Source: Verrucomicrobiota bacterium (GTDB taxonomy: Bacteria; Verrucomicrobiota; Verrucomicrobiia; Limisphaerales; SIBE01). Taken from it: a DNA stretch of 35,368 nucleotides. The translations under genes were made by a program, and so were the position numbers. Every line of letters starts with the position of its first letter. Positions within the stretch are counted from its first letter, which is position 1. Below are positions 23,069-31,687 of this stretch, piece after piece. The notes below the pieces were generated by a model, which saw only the letters and a program-made list of their open reading frames with translations, was not told where the DNA came from and made no database searches. The stretch covers positions 1-35,368 of the forward strand of contig VHCZ01000037.1 in assembly GCA_016871535.1 (NCBI GenBank). Reading direction: 5' to 3'.

Positions 23069-23215
23069 TCAGATCGTAAATCGGTCGTAAAGAGAAAGAG
23101 CCTCTGGATCTTAGAGCATTGTTGCTGCCTGCTCAAAACTAACGCCATGCTTGCGGAGATTCGCCGCCGCTTTAGACGCGTCCCACTCGAAAACCAAATC
23201 GAATTCAGGCGCCAC
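23069..23215 (-). pseudogene. BrnT-type toxin remnant with an internal stop
   Basis: From a GTG at 23215: APEFDLVFEWDASKAAANLR KHGVSFEQAATML, then TAA (23111-23113), then in the same frame DPEALSLYDRFTI stop. 'FEWD..KA..N..KHGVsFe.A' followed by 'DP.al...D' is the start of BrnT ribonuclease toxins (about 90 residues). So there is one nonsense codon and then loss of the second half, where the sequence joins the GH97 stump. No BrnA antitoxin is seen. Confidence 0.75.
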
Positions 23216-23277
23216 AACCCTTACATTGGCCTCAGTCAAAATCCGAATTCAGCATCAATCTGCCCTCTCGTGAGCGG

Positions 23278-24758
23278 TTATGCGATCTTTGGCACAGCGA
23301 ACGGCGGGCGGTATTCGCGTTGAACAAGTTTGTTCGCCTGGTCCGCGAAATCGCCGACGAACCGTTCTTGCTTCGGATCGAAAGTTACCCACGGGCCGAG
23401 CACGGCGGGCGTGGTCCCAAGCTCAACTCCGTTCTCGCGCAGATACTCGCCGCAGCGCTCGAAGGCGTCCAGCAGCTCCGGCCTGGAGCGAATTCTTTCC
23501 CGGATCGCTTCGGGGGAAGTCTGTTGGCCGAGCCGATGGGATATGTTCGGCAAATGACAGCACGCCGCTGACAGATGTCCGTCCAACGCTTCCGCAGCGA
23601 GGTCGCTGCCTTTCCGGCTGCGCATGGCGGCAGTGAAGTTGGACAGATGCGAGCCTCCCAATCCTCTTGATCCGTCGTCGGCCGGAAGCTCTTTGATCTT
23701 TTTGCCCTCTTTGTCGAACAGCGATCCGCCGGACGAGGCCCCCGCGAAGTAGCCGCCCGCGCAGTCAATGATCAAGCCGCCGCTGCGCCCCCGGAACTTG
23801 CCCATGGCGTCCGGGCCTTTGCCGAGGCGCACGTTGCGGACTTCGCAGATCATCGGGGCAGGTTGATAATCCAGCAGCGCAATGTGCGTGTTGGCCGTTT
23901 CCCCGCAATCGTTGAAGGCGAATCGTCCGCCGATGCTCATGGCTCGCGGCGGCGCCTGGTTTTGGCCCAAAGCCCACCGGCAAAGGTCCATCACATGAAT
24001 GCCGTTGCCCGTTTCCCAGAACCAGTGCCATCCGTAATGCAATTGCTTTCGCATGAGCGGCCCTTTGGGCGCCGGTCCGCACCAAAGATCGTAATCGACC
24101 GTTGGCGGCACAGGCGTCGGCGCCGTGACATTGCCGATGCCATCGCGCGCTCGGTAAACCAGACAGTGGGCAAAGCGAATGGGACCGAACTCGCCGCCGC
24201 GCAAATACTCGAAGGTCCGTCGAAGCAAGCCGCTGGAACGGTTCTGCGTGCCGACCTGCACCATCCGGCCATATTTCCGCGCCGCCGCGACCATTTGGCG
24301 GCCTTCCCAGAGGTCGTAGGAAAAGGGCTTTTCGACATAGACATCCTTGCCCGCCTGACACGCCCAGACGGTGGCCAGCGCGTGCCAATGATTGGGCAAG
24401 GCGATGACCACGGCGTCGATGGATTTGTCGTCGAAGACGCGCCGGAGATCCCGGTGAGCCACGACGGTTTCGCCGCGTTTTTTGAACGGCTGGACTTCGC
24501 GATCCAGGTGCGCTCTGGTCCACGTCGCAGAGCGCGGTGATCTTCGCTTCAGGGAGTTTCTGTATTGGGGCGATGAGTTGGTGCCCCCGGCCGCCCACGC
24601 CGCCGATGGTGGTAGTTCCACCGAGGCCGATCATGGCGAGGCGGACGGTTTCATTGGCGGACTGGCGTTCGGCGCCGAGCGCTAATCTCGGCGAACCGCA
24701 GAGCGACTCCTGCCACGATAGAACTCTTCAGAAAATTTCTGCGTGACGTTGCTTTCAT
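23278..24758 (-). pseudogene. Tat-exported Gfo/Idh/MocA oxidoreductase with two frameshifts
   Basis: Start ATG at 24758 gives a Tat leader, MKATSRRNFLKSSIVAGVAL. Near 24680-24688 one extra base shifts the frame; removing it would give ALGAERQSANETVRLAMIGL GG. Near 24517-24522 a second extra base shifts it again; removing it gives CDVDRAHLDREVQPFKK. After that the frame is intact to 23278: VVIALPNHWHALATVWACQA GKDVYVEKP (the EKP motif of the family), GNGIHVMDLCRWALG, and a long C-terminal domain. Either both are real lesions or one or both are sequencing errors; apart from them the gene reads perfectly. It would oxidise a sugar or inositol-like substrate with NAD(P). It begins 16 bp after parE on the same strand. 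Confidence 0.85.
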
Positions 24759-24774
24759 AGTTGTCCGTCGTATC

Positions 24775-26607
24775 TCATTCTTCCACCGGCACGACCAGGT
24801 TGGCCATGATGTAATCCTTCCGTTCGGGCGTGTTCTTGCCCATGTAGAATCCCAAGATGGTTGAGGCGTCCGGTTTTGGCGCGTATTCCACCTGACTGAG
24901 CCGCATCTCCGGGCCGATGAATTGTTTGAATTCGTTCGGACTGATCTCGCCCAGTCCTTTGAAGCGCGTGATCTCGGCGCTCTTGCCCATGGCCGCAGCC
25001 GCGGCGTCGCGCTCGGCTTCGGAGTAGCAGTAAGTGGTTTTCTCCTTGTTGCGCACGCGGAAGAGGGGTGTTTCGAGCACGTAAAGATGCCCGTCATGAA
25101 CGAGTTGATCGAAGAAGCGGAAGAAGTAAGTGATCATCAAGTTGCGGATGTGCAGGCCGTCCACGTCCGCGTCCGTGGCCAGGACAACTTTTTCGTAGCG
25201 CAACCCTTCGATGTTGTCCTCGATGTCGAGCGAGCGCATCAAATTATACATCTCGTCGTTCTTGTACACGATGTCGCGCTTGAGATCCCAAACGTTCAGT
25301 GGCTTGCCTTTGAGCACGAAAATGGCCTGCGTGTTTACGTCGCGGCAGCTCACAATGGAGCCGGCCGCGCTCTGCCCCTCGGTGATGAACACCATCGAGC
25401 CGCGGCCTTTGTCCTTTTTCTTGTCAAAGTGGATTTTGCAGTCTTTGAGCTGCGGGATGCGGATCGTAATCGCCTTGGCGCGTTCGCGGGCCAGCTTCTT
25501 GACCTCCTGCAGTTCCTTGCGCAACTGGCGGCTGTCTTCGACTTTCGCGACGATTTTCTCGGCGATTTCTTTGTTGCGGTGGAAAAAGTGCAGCAGCTCC
25601 TCGCGGACCTTGTTGACGAGGTCGGAGCGGATTTCAGTGTTGCCCAGTTTGTTTTTGGTCTGGGACTCGAAGACGGGGTCTTTCAGGCGAATGGAGACCG
25701 CGCCGACCATGGCCTCGCGCACGTCATCGCCTTCGTAACTGCTCTTGGAGTATTCATTGACCGCCTTGAGCAAGCCTTCGCGGAAAGCGCTCAGGTGCGT
25801 GCCGCCGTCGCTGGTGTACTGGCCATTGACAAAGGAGAAGAACGTCTCGCCGTAGCGGCTGTTGCTGTGCGTGAAGCAGAACTCCAGCATCTTGCTCGCA
25901 TAGTGCAGCGGCGGATAAATCGGTTCGCTGTTGTCGCGCGACAAATCCTCCATCACCAGATCGAGCAAGCCGTTCCGCGATTGAAAGACCTTGTCGTTGA
26001 AGATCAGTTTGAGGCCCGTGTTCAGGTAAGAGTAGTGGCGCAAACGCCGCTCGACGTGCTCCGGCTTGAATTCCGTTTCCTTGAAAATCGCGGGGTCGGG
26101 CTCGAAGCGGATGAACGTGCCGTCGGGCTCTTTGGAGCCTTTGCCGGTTTTTTGGTTCTTGAGCCGGCCTTGTTTGAATGACGCTTCCACAAATTCTCCC
26201 TCGCGATGGCTGCGAACGAGAAATTCTTTGGAGAGCGCGTTGACCGCTTTGGTGCCCACGCCGTTCAGACCGACGCTGAACTGGAACACGTCGTCGTTGT
26301 ATTTGGCGCCGGTGTTGATCTTCGAGACGCAGTCCACGACCTTGCCGAGCGGGATGCCGCGCCCGAAATCGCGCACCGAGACTTTGGCGCCCTCGATGTG
26401 GATGTGGACCTCCTTGCCGTGGCCCATGATGTACTCATCGATCGCGTTGTCGATGACCTCCTTGAGCAAGATGTAACAGCCGTCGTCCGGGTGCGAGCCG
26501 TTGCCGATGCGTCCGATATACATGCCGGTGCGCAATCGGATGTGCTCCAGCGAGGAGAGCGTCTTGATCTTGCTTTCGTCGTAAACGTGTTTCGTGCTTT
26601 CAGCCAT
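24775..26607 (-). CDS. parE: DNA topoisomerase IV subunit B / GyrB-type ATPase
   Basis: 610 residues from the ATG at 26607 (MAESTKHVYDESKIKTLSSL EHIRLRTGMYIG); the frame is open much further upstream but that part is not protein-like. GHKL ATPase: LKEVIDNAIDEYIMG, VRDFGRGIPLGKV, VGLNGVGTKAVNALS. Toprim: VFITEGQSAAGSIVSCRD and LATDADVDGLHIRNL. C-terminal: RFKGLGEISPNEF and FYMGKNTPERKDYIM. The length (about 610) fits the short ParE/GyrB type. The A subunit is not in the window, so ParE against GyrB is decided by length and the QTKNKLGNTEIR region only. Followed closely by the Gfo/Idh/MocA gene. Confidence 0.93.
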   Translation of the reverse strand: MAESTKHVYDESKIKTLSSLEHIRLRTGMYIGRIGNGSHPDDGCYILLKEVIDNAIDEYIMGHGKEVHIHIEGAKVSVRDFGRGIPLGKVVDCVSKINTGAKYNDDVFQFSVGLNGVGTKAVNALSKEFLVRSHREGEFVEASFKQGRLKNQKTGKGSKEPDGTFIRFEPDPAIFKETEFKPEHVERRLRHYSYLNTGLKLIFNDKVFQSRNGLLDLVMEDLSRDNSEPIYPPLHYASKMLEFCFTHSNSRYGETFFSFVNGQYTSDGGTHLSAFREGLLKAVNEYSKSSYEGDDVREAMVGAVSIRLKDPVFESQTKNKLGNTEIRSDLVNKVREELLHFFHRNKEIAEKIVAKVEDSRQLRKELQEVKKLARERAKAITIRIPQLKDCKIHFDKKKDKGRGSMVFITEGQSAAGSIVSCRDVNTQAIFVLKGKPLNVWDLKRDIVYKNDEMYNLMRSLDIEDNIEGLRYEKVVLATDADVDGLHIRNLMITYFFRFFDQLVHDGHLYVLETPLFRVRNKEKTTYCYSEAERDAAAAAMGKSAEITRFKGLGEISPNEFKQFIGPEMRLSQVEYAPKPDASTILGFYMGKNTPERKDYIMANLVVPVEE

Positions 26608-26856
26608 ACGAATTGCTGAAGGTAAAAATGAAACAAACGGGCGAAGATGAAAACAGGAAAAGCGGAAAAGCGCGGCGGTGGCAAAATCCAATTGAGCCTG
26701 CGGCTCAACTTCCAAGCCGCTTCCGGCGTCAGCTTCATTCTCGCTGTTCTGCGCGCTGGCATCCCTTGCTCTTGCGGCCTTGCGATCCCATTTGACGGCC
26801 TCGACGTGCTTCAAAGGGAAGCTTTCAAAATCCCAATATCTCGACAGAATCACGCA
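26608..26856. other. Divergent intergenic region between parE and the cupin gene
   Basis: 249 bp that should carry the parE promoter (leftward) and the cupin promoter (rightward). It contains a hairpin TTGAGCC-TGC-GGCTCAA at 26692-26708. A minus-strand frame through it (RYWDFESFPLKHVEAVKWD) reads somewhat like protein but has no start or support; it may be a worn gene remnant. Confidence 0.4.
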
Positions 26857-27438
26857 ATGCAAACCCGCACTTCTCGTTCCAGCAACGGCTCGCAGCCCGC
26901 GGCAATCGCCAACCCGCCGCGGGTCGCTCATTATCTTTTGCCAGACGACGGCGCAATTCCGAATAACCCCAAACTGCCGCTTCTGGTTTACCCCGGTGCG
27001 GTGGAGTTGTCGGGCGGTGATCCGGCGACGATTTTCGAGCGGCTGTTCGCGTCGAACGGCTGGACGGGAAGCTGGCGGAACGGCATCTACAGCTTCCACC
27101 ACTATCACAGCACAGCGCACGAAGTCCTGGGCATTTACCGCGGCTCGGCAGCCGTGCAATTCGGCGGCGAGAGCGGCATCACTCTGACTGCCAGTGCCGG
27201 CGACGCCATCGTCATCCCGGCGGGCGTGGGACACAAAAATCTCCGATGCAGTCCGGATCTCGGCGTGGTCGGCGCGTATCCACCGGGCCAACAGGTGGAC
27301 ATGTGCTACGGCAAACCCGGCGAACGGCCGCAGGCAGATGAGGCCATTGCCTGTGTTTCTTTGCCGGGAACCGATCCGCTCTACGGAGAGACTGGTCCTC
27401 TAATTCAACATTGGTCAGGAAAGGACCCATGTGCATGA
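26857..27438 (+). CDS. Cupin-domain protein (YjlB-like)
   Basis: 193 residues from the ATG at 26857. Cupin motifs: [25 protein letters not shown] (HxH...E metal site) and [15 protein letters not shown] (second motif, with the last His). The segment [30 protein letters not shown] with [12 protein letters not shown] is typical of the YjlB group, whose function is unknown but probably sugar- or small-molecule-related. Overlaps the sulfatase start by 10 bp, suggesting coupling. Confidence 0.85.
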   Translation: MQTRTSRSSNGSQPAAIANPPRVAHYLLPDDGAIPNNPKLPLLVYPGAVELSGGDPATIFERLFASNGWTGSWRNGIYSFHHYHSTAHEVLGIYRGSAAVQFGGESGITLTASAGDAIVIPAGVGHKNLRCSPDLGVVGAYPPGQQVDMCYGKPGERPQADEAIACVSLPGTDPLYGETGPLIQHWSGKDPCA

Positions 27439-28823
27439 GAAAACTCACCTGGCTGGCGCTGTTCGGATCTTCACTGCTGGGCGTCGGGATCGAATCATCG
27501 GAAGCGGCGGAAAAGCAAGGGTCAGCCCGGCCCAACGTCCTGTTTCTTTTCACAGATGACCAGCGCGCCGACACGATCCACGCGCTGGGCAATTCTCACA
27601 TCAAGACTCCCAACCTCGATTCGCTGGTGAAATCCGGCTTTGTCTTTCGCAATGCTTATTGCCTGGGCGGGAACATCGGCGCGGTCTGCACGCCCAGCCG
27701 GAACATGCTCCTGAGCGGGCGCGCTTACTTCCGCTGGAAAGGCAATCTCGCCTCCGGCAACGATCCCAATTTTCCCGTGTCGATGAACCAGGCCGGCTAC
27801 GTGACGTATCACCACGGCAAGCGCGGGAACACGGCTCTGGAGATTCAGGCGAAATTCGAGCACAACCATTACCTCAACGAAGGCAAAGAGCGCGTGAGCG
27901 GACAGCCGGGCAAAGCCATTGTCGATGCTGCCATCGAATTCCTGCGAACCAAGAACGATGCGCGCCCGTTCTTCATGTATCTCGCGTTTGAAGCGCCGCA
28001 CGATCCGCGTGTCGCCGCGAAGGAATACCTGGACCTCTACGACCGCGCGAAAATCCCGCTGCCCAAAAACTACTTGCCACAACACCCCTTCAACAATGGC
28101 GAGCAGGTGATCCGTGACGAAATGCTCGCGCCGTGGCCGCGCACACCCGATGAAATTCGCCGCCACTTGCACGAATACTACGCCGTCATCTCCGGATTGG
28201 ACTATCATATTGGCCGGCTGCTCCAGTGCCTCAAAGAGCTTGGCCAGCACGAGAACACGATCATTGCTTTTTCCTCCGACCACGGCCTGGCTATCGGGAG
28301 TCATGGCTTGATGGGCAAGCAGAACGTTTACGAAGCCGGAATGAAAGCGCCGCTGATTTTCACTGGCCCCGGCATCCGCAAAGGCCGCTCGGACGCTCTG
28401 GTCTATTTGCTGGATATCTTTCCAACGGTCTGTGACCTGGTCGGCGCGCCGATTCCGTCCGGACTGGACGGCCAGAGCCTCAGGCCGATTCTGGACGGGA
28501 AAGCGCGGGGCGTGCGAGAAACGCTGTTCCTGTCGTATCGCGACGTGCAGCGCGCCGTTCGCGACGCGCGCTGGAAGTTGATTCGCTACCCGCAAATCAA
28601 CCAGACGCAGCTCTTCGATCTAAGGCGCGATCCGGATGAAATCCACAACCTGGCAAACGACCCCGGCCAGGCGAAGCGGATCGATCACTTGATGGCGGTT
28701 CTTGGAGAATGGCAGAAGAAACTCGGCGACACTGCCCCGCTGGCTTCGACAAAACCGGCAAATCCCACCTTCACGCCCCCTTCTGCGGAGGAATGGGCCA
28801 AGATGCAGCCAAAGCGGAAATGA
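27429..28823 (+). CDS. Secreted sulfatase (FGE-type, Cys active site)
   Basis: 464 residues from the ATG at 27429 (GGAAAGGACCC just upstream). Signal peptide at residues 1-27 ([15 protein letters not shown]). [15 protein letters not shown] supplies the first metal Asp pair; [14 protein letters not shown] contains C87-T-P-S-R91, the motif whose Cys is turned into formylglycine by [24 protein letters not shown] supplies the later Asp-His metal ligands and Lys. The C-terminal part [18 protein letters not shown] is the usual closing block. Periplasmic; substrate (a sulfated glycan or choline-type ester) not determinable. The maturation enzyme is not in the window. Confidence 0.93.
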   Translation: MCMRKLTWLALFGSSLLGVGIESSEAAEKQGSARPNVLFLFTDDQRADTIHALGNSHIKTPNLDSLVKSGFVFRNAYCLGGNIGAVCTPSRNMLLSGRAYFRWKGNLASGNDPNFPVSMNQAGYVTYHHGKRGNTALEIQAKFEHNHYLNEGKERVSGQPGKAIVDAAIEFLRTKNDARPFFMYLAFEAPHDPRVAAKEYLDLYDRAKIPLPKNYLPQHPFNNGEQVIRDEMLAPWPRTPDEIRRHLHEYYAVISGLDYHIGRLLQCLKELGQHENTIIAFSSDHGLAIGSHGLMGKQNVYEAGMKAPLIFTGPGIRKGRSDALVYLLDIFPTVCDLVGAPIPSGLDGQSLRPILDGKARGVRETLFLSYRDVQRAVRDARWKLIRYPQINQTQLFDLRRDPDEIHNLANDPGQAKRIDHLMAVLGEWQKKLGDTAPLASTKPANPTFTPPSAEEWAKMQPKRK

Positions 28824-28961
28824 AAGACGGCTGTTCCGTCTCTGGCGAACACGTTCAGTTGTTGTTTGTTTCGTGGGTTCGGTGTGTTTCGGGCCGAAGT
28901 GCTTTTGTCGGATTTACCGAGCTGAAATCGCGCGCGATCATTAAATCGTCATTGTTGAGGA

Positions 28962-28980
28962 GGCAGGCAAGATGCCTGCC
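28962..28980. repeat. Hairpin GGCAGGCA-AGA-TGCCTGCC between convergent genes
   Basis: Perfect 8-bp arms with a three-base loop, ending one base before the stop codon of the esterase gene on the opposite strand. It lies between the sulfatase (+) and esterase (-) stops, where a bidirectional terminator is expected, but no T-run follows on either strand. The same phrase type ('ggcaggcaagatgcctgcc') is a common dispersed repeat, from memory. Confidence 0.6.
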
Positions 28981-30174
28981 CTACTTTAGCTCCATGTGCT
29001 CCGTGCTCGCCACGGCGCCCCGCTGGTCTGTCACGGTCATGAAGACGACCAGTGGTCGCTCCGGTGGGATGTTTGCTCGCGCAGTGCGGCCGCGTAATTC
29101 AGCGTCCCGGCTCTGCCAGTTTCTCTTCTGCCAGGGACCGGAGTCAGTGGTGTAGTGCAGTTCCGCTTTGGTCATCGGCAATTCGGAACGGAACGTTACG
29201 CGCGCTTCGCCTGCCGAGCATTCCATTCGGCCAACCCTGGGCAAAGGCGTTCCTTGTTTGAGGACAGAATCCACAAACCAATCAATCTCCGGAATCGACC
29301 AGCCTTCTTTGTGGCCGTGTTTCATCCCGACTTTCACGCACAAATCCGCCCCGCGCGGCACCAGCCGATACGATTTCTGATAGCTGTCGAGCGGGTAGGC
29401 GAAATCGGTCGTGCCATTCACAAAAAGGATCGGGCAACGCACCTCAGGCAGATGTCTTGAAGGCTCGAAATATTTCACCCAGCGGTCGCGTCGTTCCGGG
29501 CTCATCTTCGCGAATCGGGAATCCACCCAAGCGCTGTTTTCGTGGATGAACCCGCAGCCATAAACCGGCACCGCCACTTTGAGCCGGTCGTCAATCCCGG
29601 CGATGATGCACGTCAGATAACCGCCCCAACTGATCCCGGTGATACCGATGCGGGTCGCATCAACTTCTTTTTGCGCCGCCAGAAGCGAGTGCCCGCGCAA
29701 GACTGCCGCCACCGCGTGGTAGGTCCACATGTCTCGCGCGTCACCGTCGTTGAAATCTCGGAACTTGCTCCCGTCATCCTGGTCCGGCCCACTGTCGGGC
29801 GAACGCTGGCCGTCCGGTCCGCGCCCGGACAAATCCATCGCGAGCGCCACATAACCGCGCTCGGCCCAGAGCGTGGACCATTCGGCGAACGCTTTGCCAC
29901 CGCCGCCGTGCACGAGCAGAATCGCGGGAAAAGGGCCGGCGCCGGTTGCGGGCCTTCCCACGTAGCCGAAAACGCGGGTCGATTTGCCGCGGAACGGCTC
30001 TCCTTCATACCAGACTTGCTGGACGAAACCTGTGCGTTGGCGCCACGTCGCGTGTGGAGGAATCTTGAGCGTCGCAACGTTCCACAACCCGGTGAAGCGA
30101 TCGTCGCGGTGTGGGGTGACGCAACTCGCGAAAGTGAGCAGCAGAACTGTTGGAAGAACAGGAATGGATTTCAC
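28981..30174 (-). CDS. Secreted alpha/beta-hydrolase (acetyl-xylan-esterase/DLH-like)
   Basis: 397 residues. Lipoprotein-type leader MKSIPVLPTVLLLTFASC (Cys 18). Hydrolase core: PFPAILLVHGGGGKAFAEWS (oxyanion strand), RIGITGISWGGYLTCIIAGI DD (nucleophile Ser in GxSxGG), FVNGTTDFAYPLDSYQK (Asp) and GMKHGHKEGWSIPEI (His). A C-terminal immunoglobulin-like domain follows (ELHYTTDSGPWQKRNWQ, ARANIPPERPLVVFM). This matches the planctomycete/verrucomicrobial acetyl esterase or prolyl-oligopeptidase-like lipoproteins that deacetylate polysaccharides. Outer-membrane or periplasmic anchoring inferred. Divergent from the SGNH gene across a repeat-rich stretch. Confidence 0.88.
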   Translation of the reverse strand: MKSIPVLPTVLLLTFASCVTPHRDDRFTGLWNVATLKIPPHATWRQRTGFVQQVWYEGEPFRGKSTRVFGYVGRPATGAGPFPAILLVHGGGGKAFAEWSTLWAERGYVALAMDLSGRGPDGQRSPDSGPDQDDGSKFRDFNDGDARDMWTYHAVAAVLRGHSLLAAQKEVDATRIGITGISWGGYLTCIIAGIDDRLKVAVPVYGCGFIHENSAWVDSRFAKMSPERRDRWVKYFEPSRHLPEVRCPILFVNGTTDFAYPLDSYQKSYRLVPRGADLCVKVGMKHGHKEGWSIPEIDWFVDSVLKQGTPLPRVGRMECSAGEARVTFRSELPMTKAELHYTTDSGPWQKRNWQSRDAELRGRTARANIPPERPLVVFMTVTDQRGAVASTEHMELK

Positions 30175-30274
30175 GATCCGAATCGTAACGAACCGTTTTG
30201 GATCGCGCAGTCAAAATGCTTTTCGCGTCGGCGAACGACGATACAATTCGCCGCATGCTTCTCAGGAACCAATC

Positions 30275-30358
30275 GGTAGGGCGAGCCTGTCCCCAGCGAG
30301 CCGAGTCGGACGTGTTCCACGCCCGTGGATCGGCTCGCCAGGACGGACTCGCCCTACC
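30275..30358. repeat. 84-nt palindromic repeat, sister of 2551-2635
   Basis: Arms GGTAGGGCGAGCCTGTCCCC (30275-) and GGACGGACTCGCCCTACC (ends 30358). Same orientation as the copy at 2551-2635 and differing from it at roughly five positions, including one missing G. It lies in the intergenic space upstream of the SGNH gene. Confidence 0.9.
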
Positions 30359-30405
30359 ATGTTCATGGGGCGAGAGCATGGTCATCAGACCAAAATCACT
30401 TCCGA

Positions 30406-30497
30406 CGAACCCACCCTTTCACCTCTCCAAGGAGGGGCGCTGGCTAACGGCTCTTCAAAGGGAGCTCCCCTCCTGGGAAGGGTGCGGCGTGGGTTCG
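30406..30497. repeat. Palindromic repeat overlapping the SGNH gene start
   Basis: Outer arms CGAACCCAC (30406-) and GTGGGTTCG (30489-30497) are perfectly complementary; inner parts CTCCAAGGAGGGG and CTCCCCTCCTGGGAAGG pair as well. The right arm contains GGGAAGGG and the GTG that reads as the start of the downstream gene. Confidence 0.85.
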
Positions 30498-31508
30498 TGG
30501 ATCGTCCTTCTTTGCGCCCTGCTCACATTTCCTTCCTCGGCCGCCGATCCGCCCTCCTTGGCCGGCCAGCCCGTCTCAAGCGCCACCAACGCTTCGCCCG
30601 GACGCGAACCGTTTCCCGAGGGCCGTTTCCACCTCGAACGCGGCGACGTGCTCGCGTTTCTCGGCGGCGCGGACGTCGCGGCGGCGCAATTCACCGGCCA
30701 CCTGGAAGCTTTGCTGGCCGTGAAGTATCGCGGCCTTGGGGTGAGCTTCCGCAACTTCGGCTGGGAAGGCGACACGGTTTTTGCGCAACCGCGCGATGTA
30801 GGGTTTCCACCGCTGAAAGCGCATCTCCAGCGCGCAGGCGTTTCCGTCATTGTGCTTCAGTATGGCCGAACGGAAGCGTTGAGCGGGCGCGACGCGCTTT
30901 CGCGGTTCGCCGAAGCCTACGGAAAATTACTCGACGGCTGCGCGAATCAAACACCCCGGCTCGTCCTGGCCACTCCGCCTCCGTTCGAGAAAGCCGGCGA
31001 GCCGTTGCCCGACCTTTCCTCGCGCAACGCCGACCTCGCCGCGTTTGCCAACACCATCCGCGAATTGGCGCGTCAGCGCGGCTTGCCGCTGGTGGATTTG
31101 TTTGCGGAACTGGGCGGGGCGTCGCATCGCGAACCGAGGTTGACAGACAACGGCCTGCAACTCACGCCGCGCGGCCAGGCGCTTGTGGCGCGCGCCTTCG
31201 CGCGTCAACTCGGCTTCGGCGATGTCGCGGAGGCCGCGGGCGAGCCGGACGCGACCGGCGCCTGGCCGAACGCCACTTTCGAACGGCTGCGCCGGGTTGT
31301 CATGGAGAAGAATCGCCTCTGGTTCAATTACTGGCGCCCGCAGAATTGGGCTTTTCTGGGCGGCGACCGGGTCCAGGTGCCCAGCAGCCGGGACCATCGC
31401 AACCCGGCCATTCGCTGGTTCCCGGCGGAGATGGAGAAGTTCGTGCCGTTGATAGAGAAGGCAGAGCACCGCATCAAGGCTCTCGCGCAAACCATCGATT
31501 GGAAATGA
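30489..31508 (+). CDS. SGNH-like exported protein, start supplied by a repeat
   Basis: 339 residues from GTG 30489: SWIVLLCALLTFPSSAADPP is a normal signal peptide. The body has the SGNH layout: GDVLAFLGGADVAAAQFTGH LEALL (block I), NFGWEGDTVFAQPRD (block II), VIVLQYGRTEAL (block III), RLTDNGLQLTPRGQALV (block V). The block I Ser and block V His of true SGNH esterases are not present (GGAD; DNGLQL where 'DGiHl' is usual), so it may bind rather than cleave. In PVC bacteria such genes precede or are fused to the dehydrogenase-domain protein found next (180 bp downstream). Longer starts upstream run only through repeats. Confidence 0.8.
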   Translation: MGSWIVLLCALLTFPSSAADPPSLAGQPVSSATNASPGREPFPEGRFHLERGDVLAFLGGADVAAAQFTGHLEALLAVKYRGLGVSFRNFGWEGDTVFAQPRDVGFPPLKAHLQRAGVSVIVLQYGRTEALSGRDALSRFAEAYGKLLDGCANQTPRLVLATPPPFEKAGEPLPDLSSRNADLAAFANTIRELARQRGLPLVDLFAELGGASHREPRLTDNGLQLTPRGQALVARAFARQLGFGDVAEAAGEPDATGAWPNATFERLRRVVMEKNRLWFNYWRPQNWAFLGGDRVQVPSSRDHRNPAIRWFPAEMEKFVPLIEKAEHRIKALAQTIDWK

Positions 31509-31542
31509 GTCGGCGAATTTCAGGTTTGAAAGCATCGCGATT

Positions 31543-31685
31543 GGGGAGCACACGCGCCCTCGCGTGTCTCCGTCGGCGCCTCGCCGACGGACTCGGCATC
31601 CGGGCCCGCAGAGGAATGAGACAGACCGTTGGTTCGGGTTTGCGGCGAGGCGCCGCAATCGGCACGCGAGGCGCGTGCGCTCCCC
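31543..31685. repeat. Palindromic repeat between the SGNH gene and the haem protein gene
   Basis: Arms 31543-31566 (GGGGAGCACACGCGCC...) and 31663-31685 (...GGCGCGTGCGCTCCCC) pair with two differences; an inner stem CGTCGGCGCCTCGCCGACGG lies at 31571-31590. It ends two bases before the TTG that is the best start of the next gene. Confidence 0.85.
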
Positions 31686-31687
31686 AT

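Noticed and set aside
26620-26850. Minus-strand protein-like frame upstream of parE
   Set aside because: Reads partly like protein (RYWDFESFPLKHVEAVKWD) but has no start, no family match and continues as nonsense; kept only as a note.
22748-28823. Polysaccharide utilisation locus (GH97, Gfo/Idh/MocA, sulfatase, cupin)
   Set aside because: The GH97 and Gfo/Idh genes are broken, parE lies between, and there is no SusC/D, transporter or regulator. The genes are merely typical of the phylum.
30198-30488. Longer N-terminus for the SGNH gene (start 30198)
   Set aside because: The added 97 codons translate two palindromic repeats (VGRACPQRAE; PFHLSKEGRW) and place the signal peptide in mid-protein.
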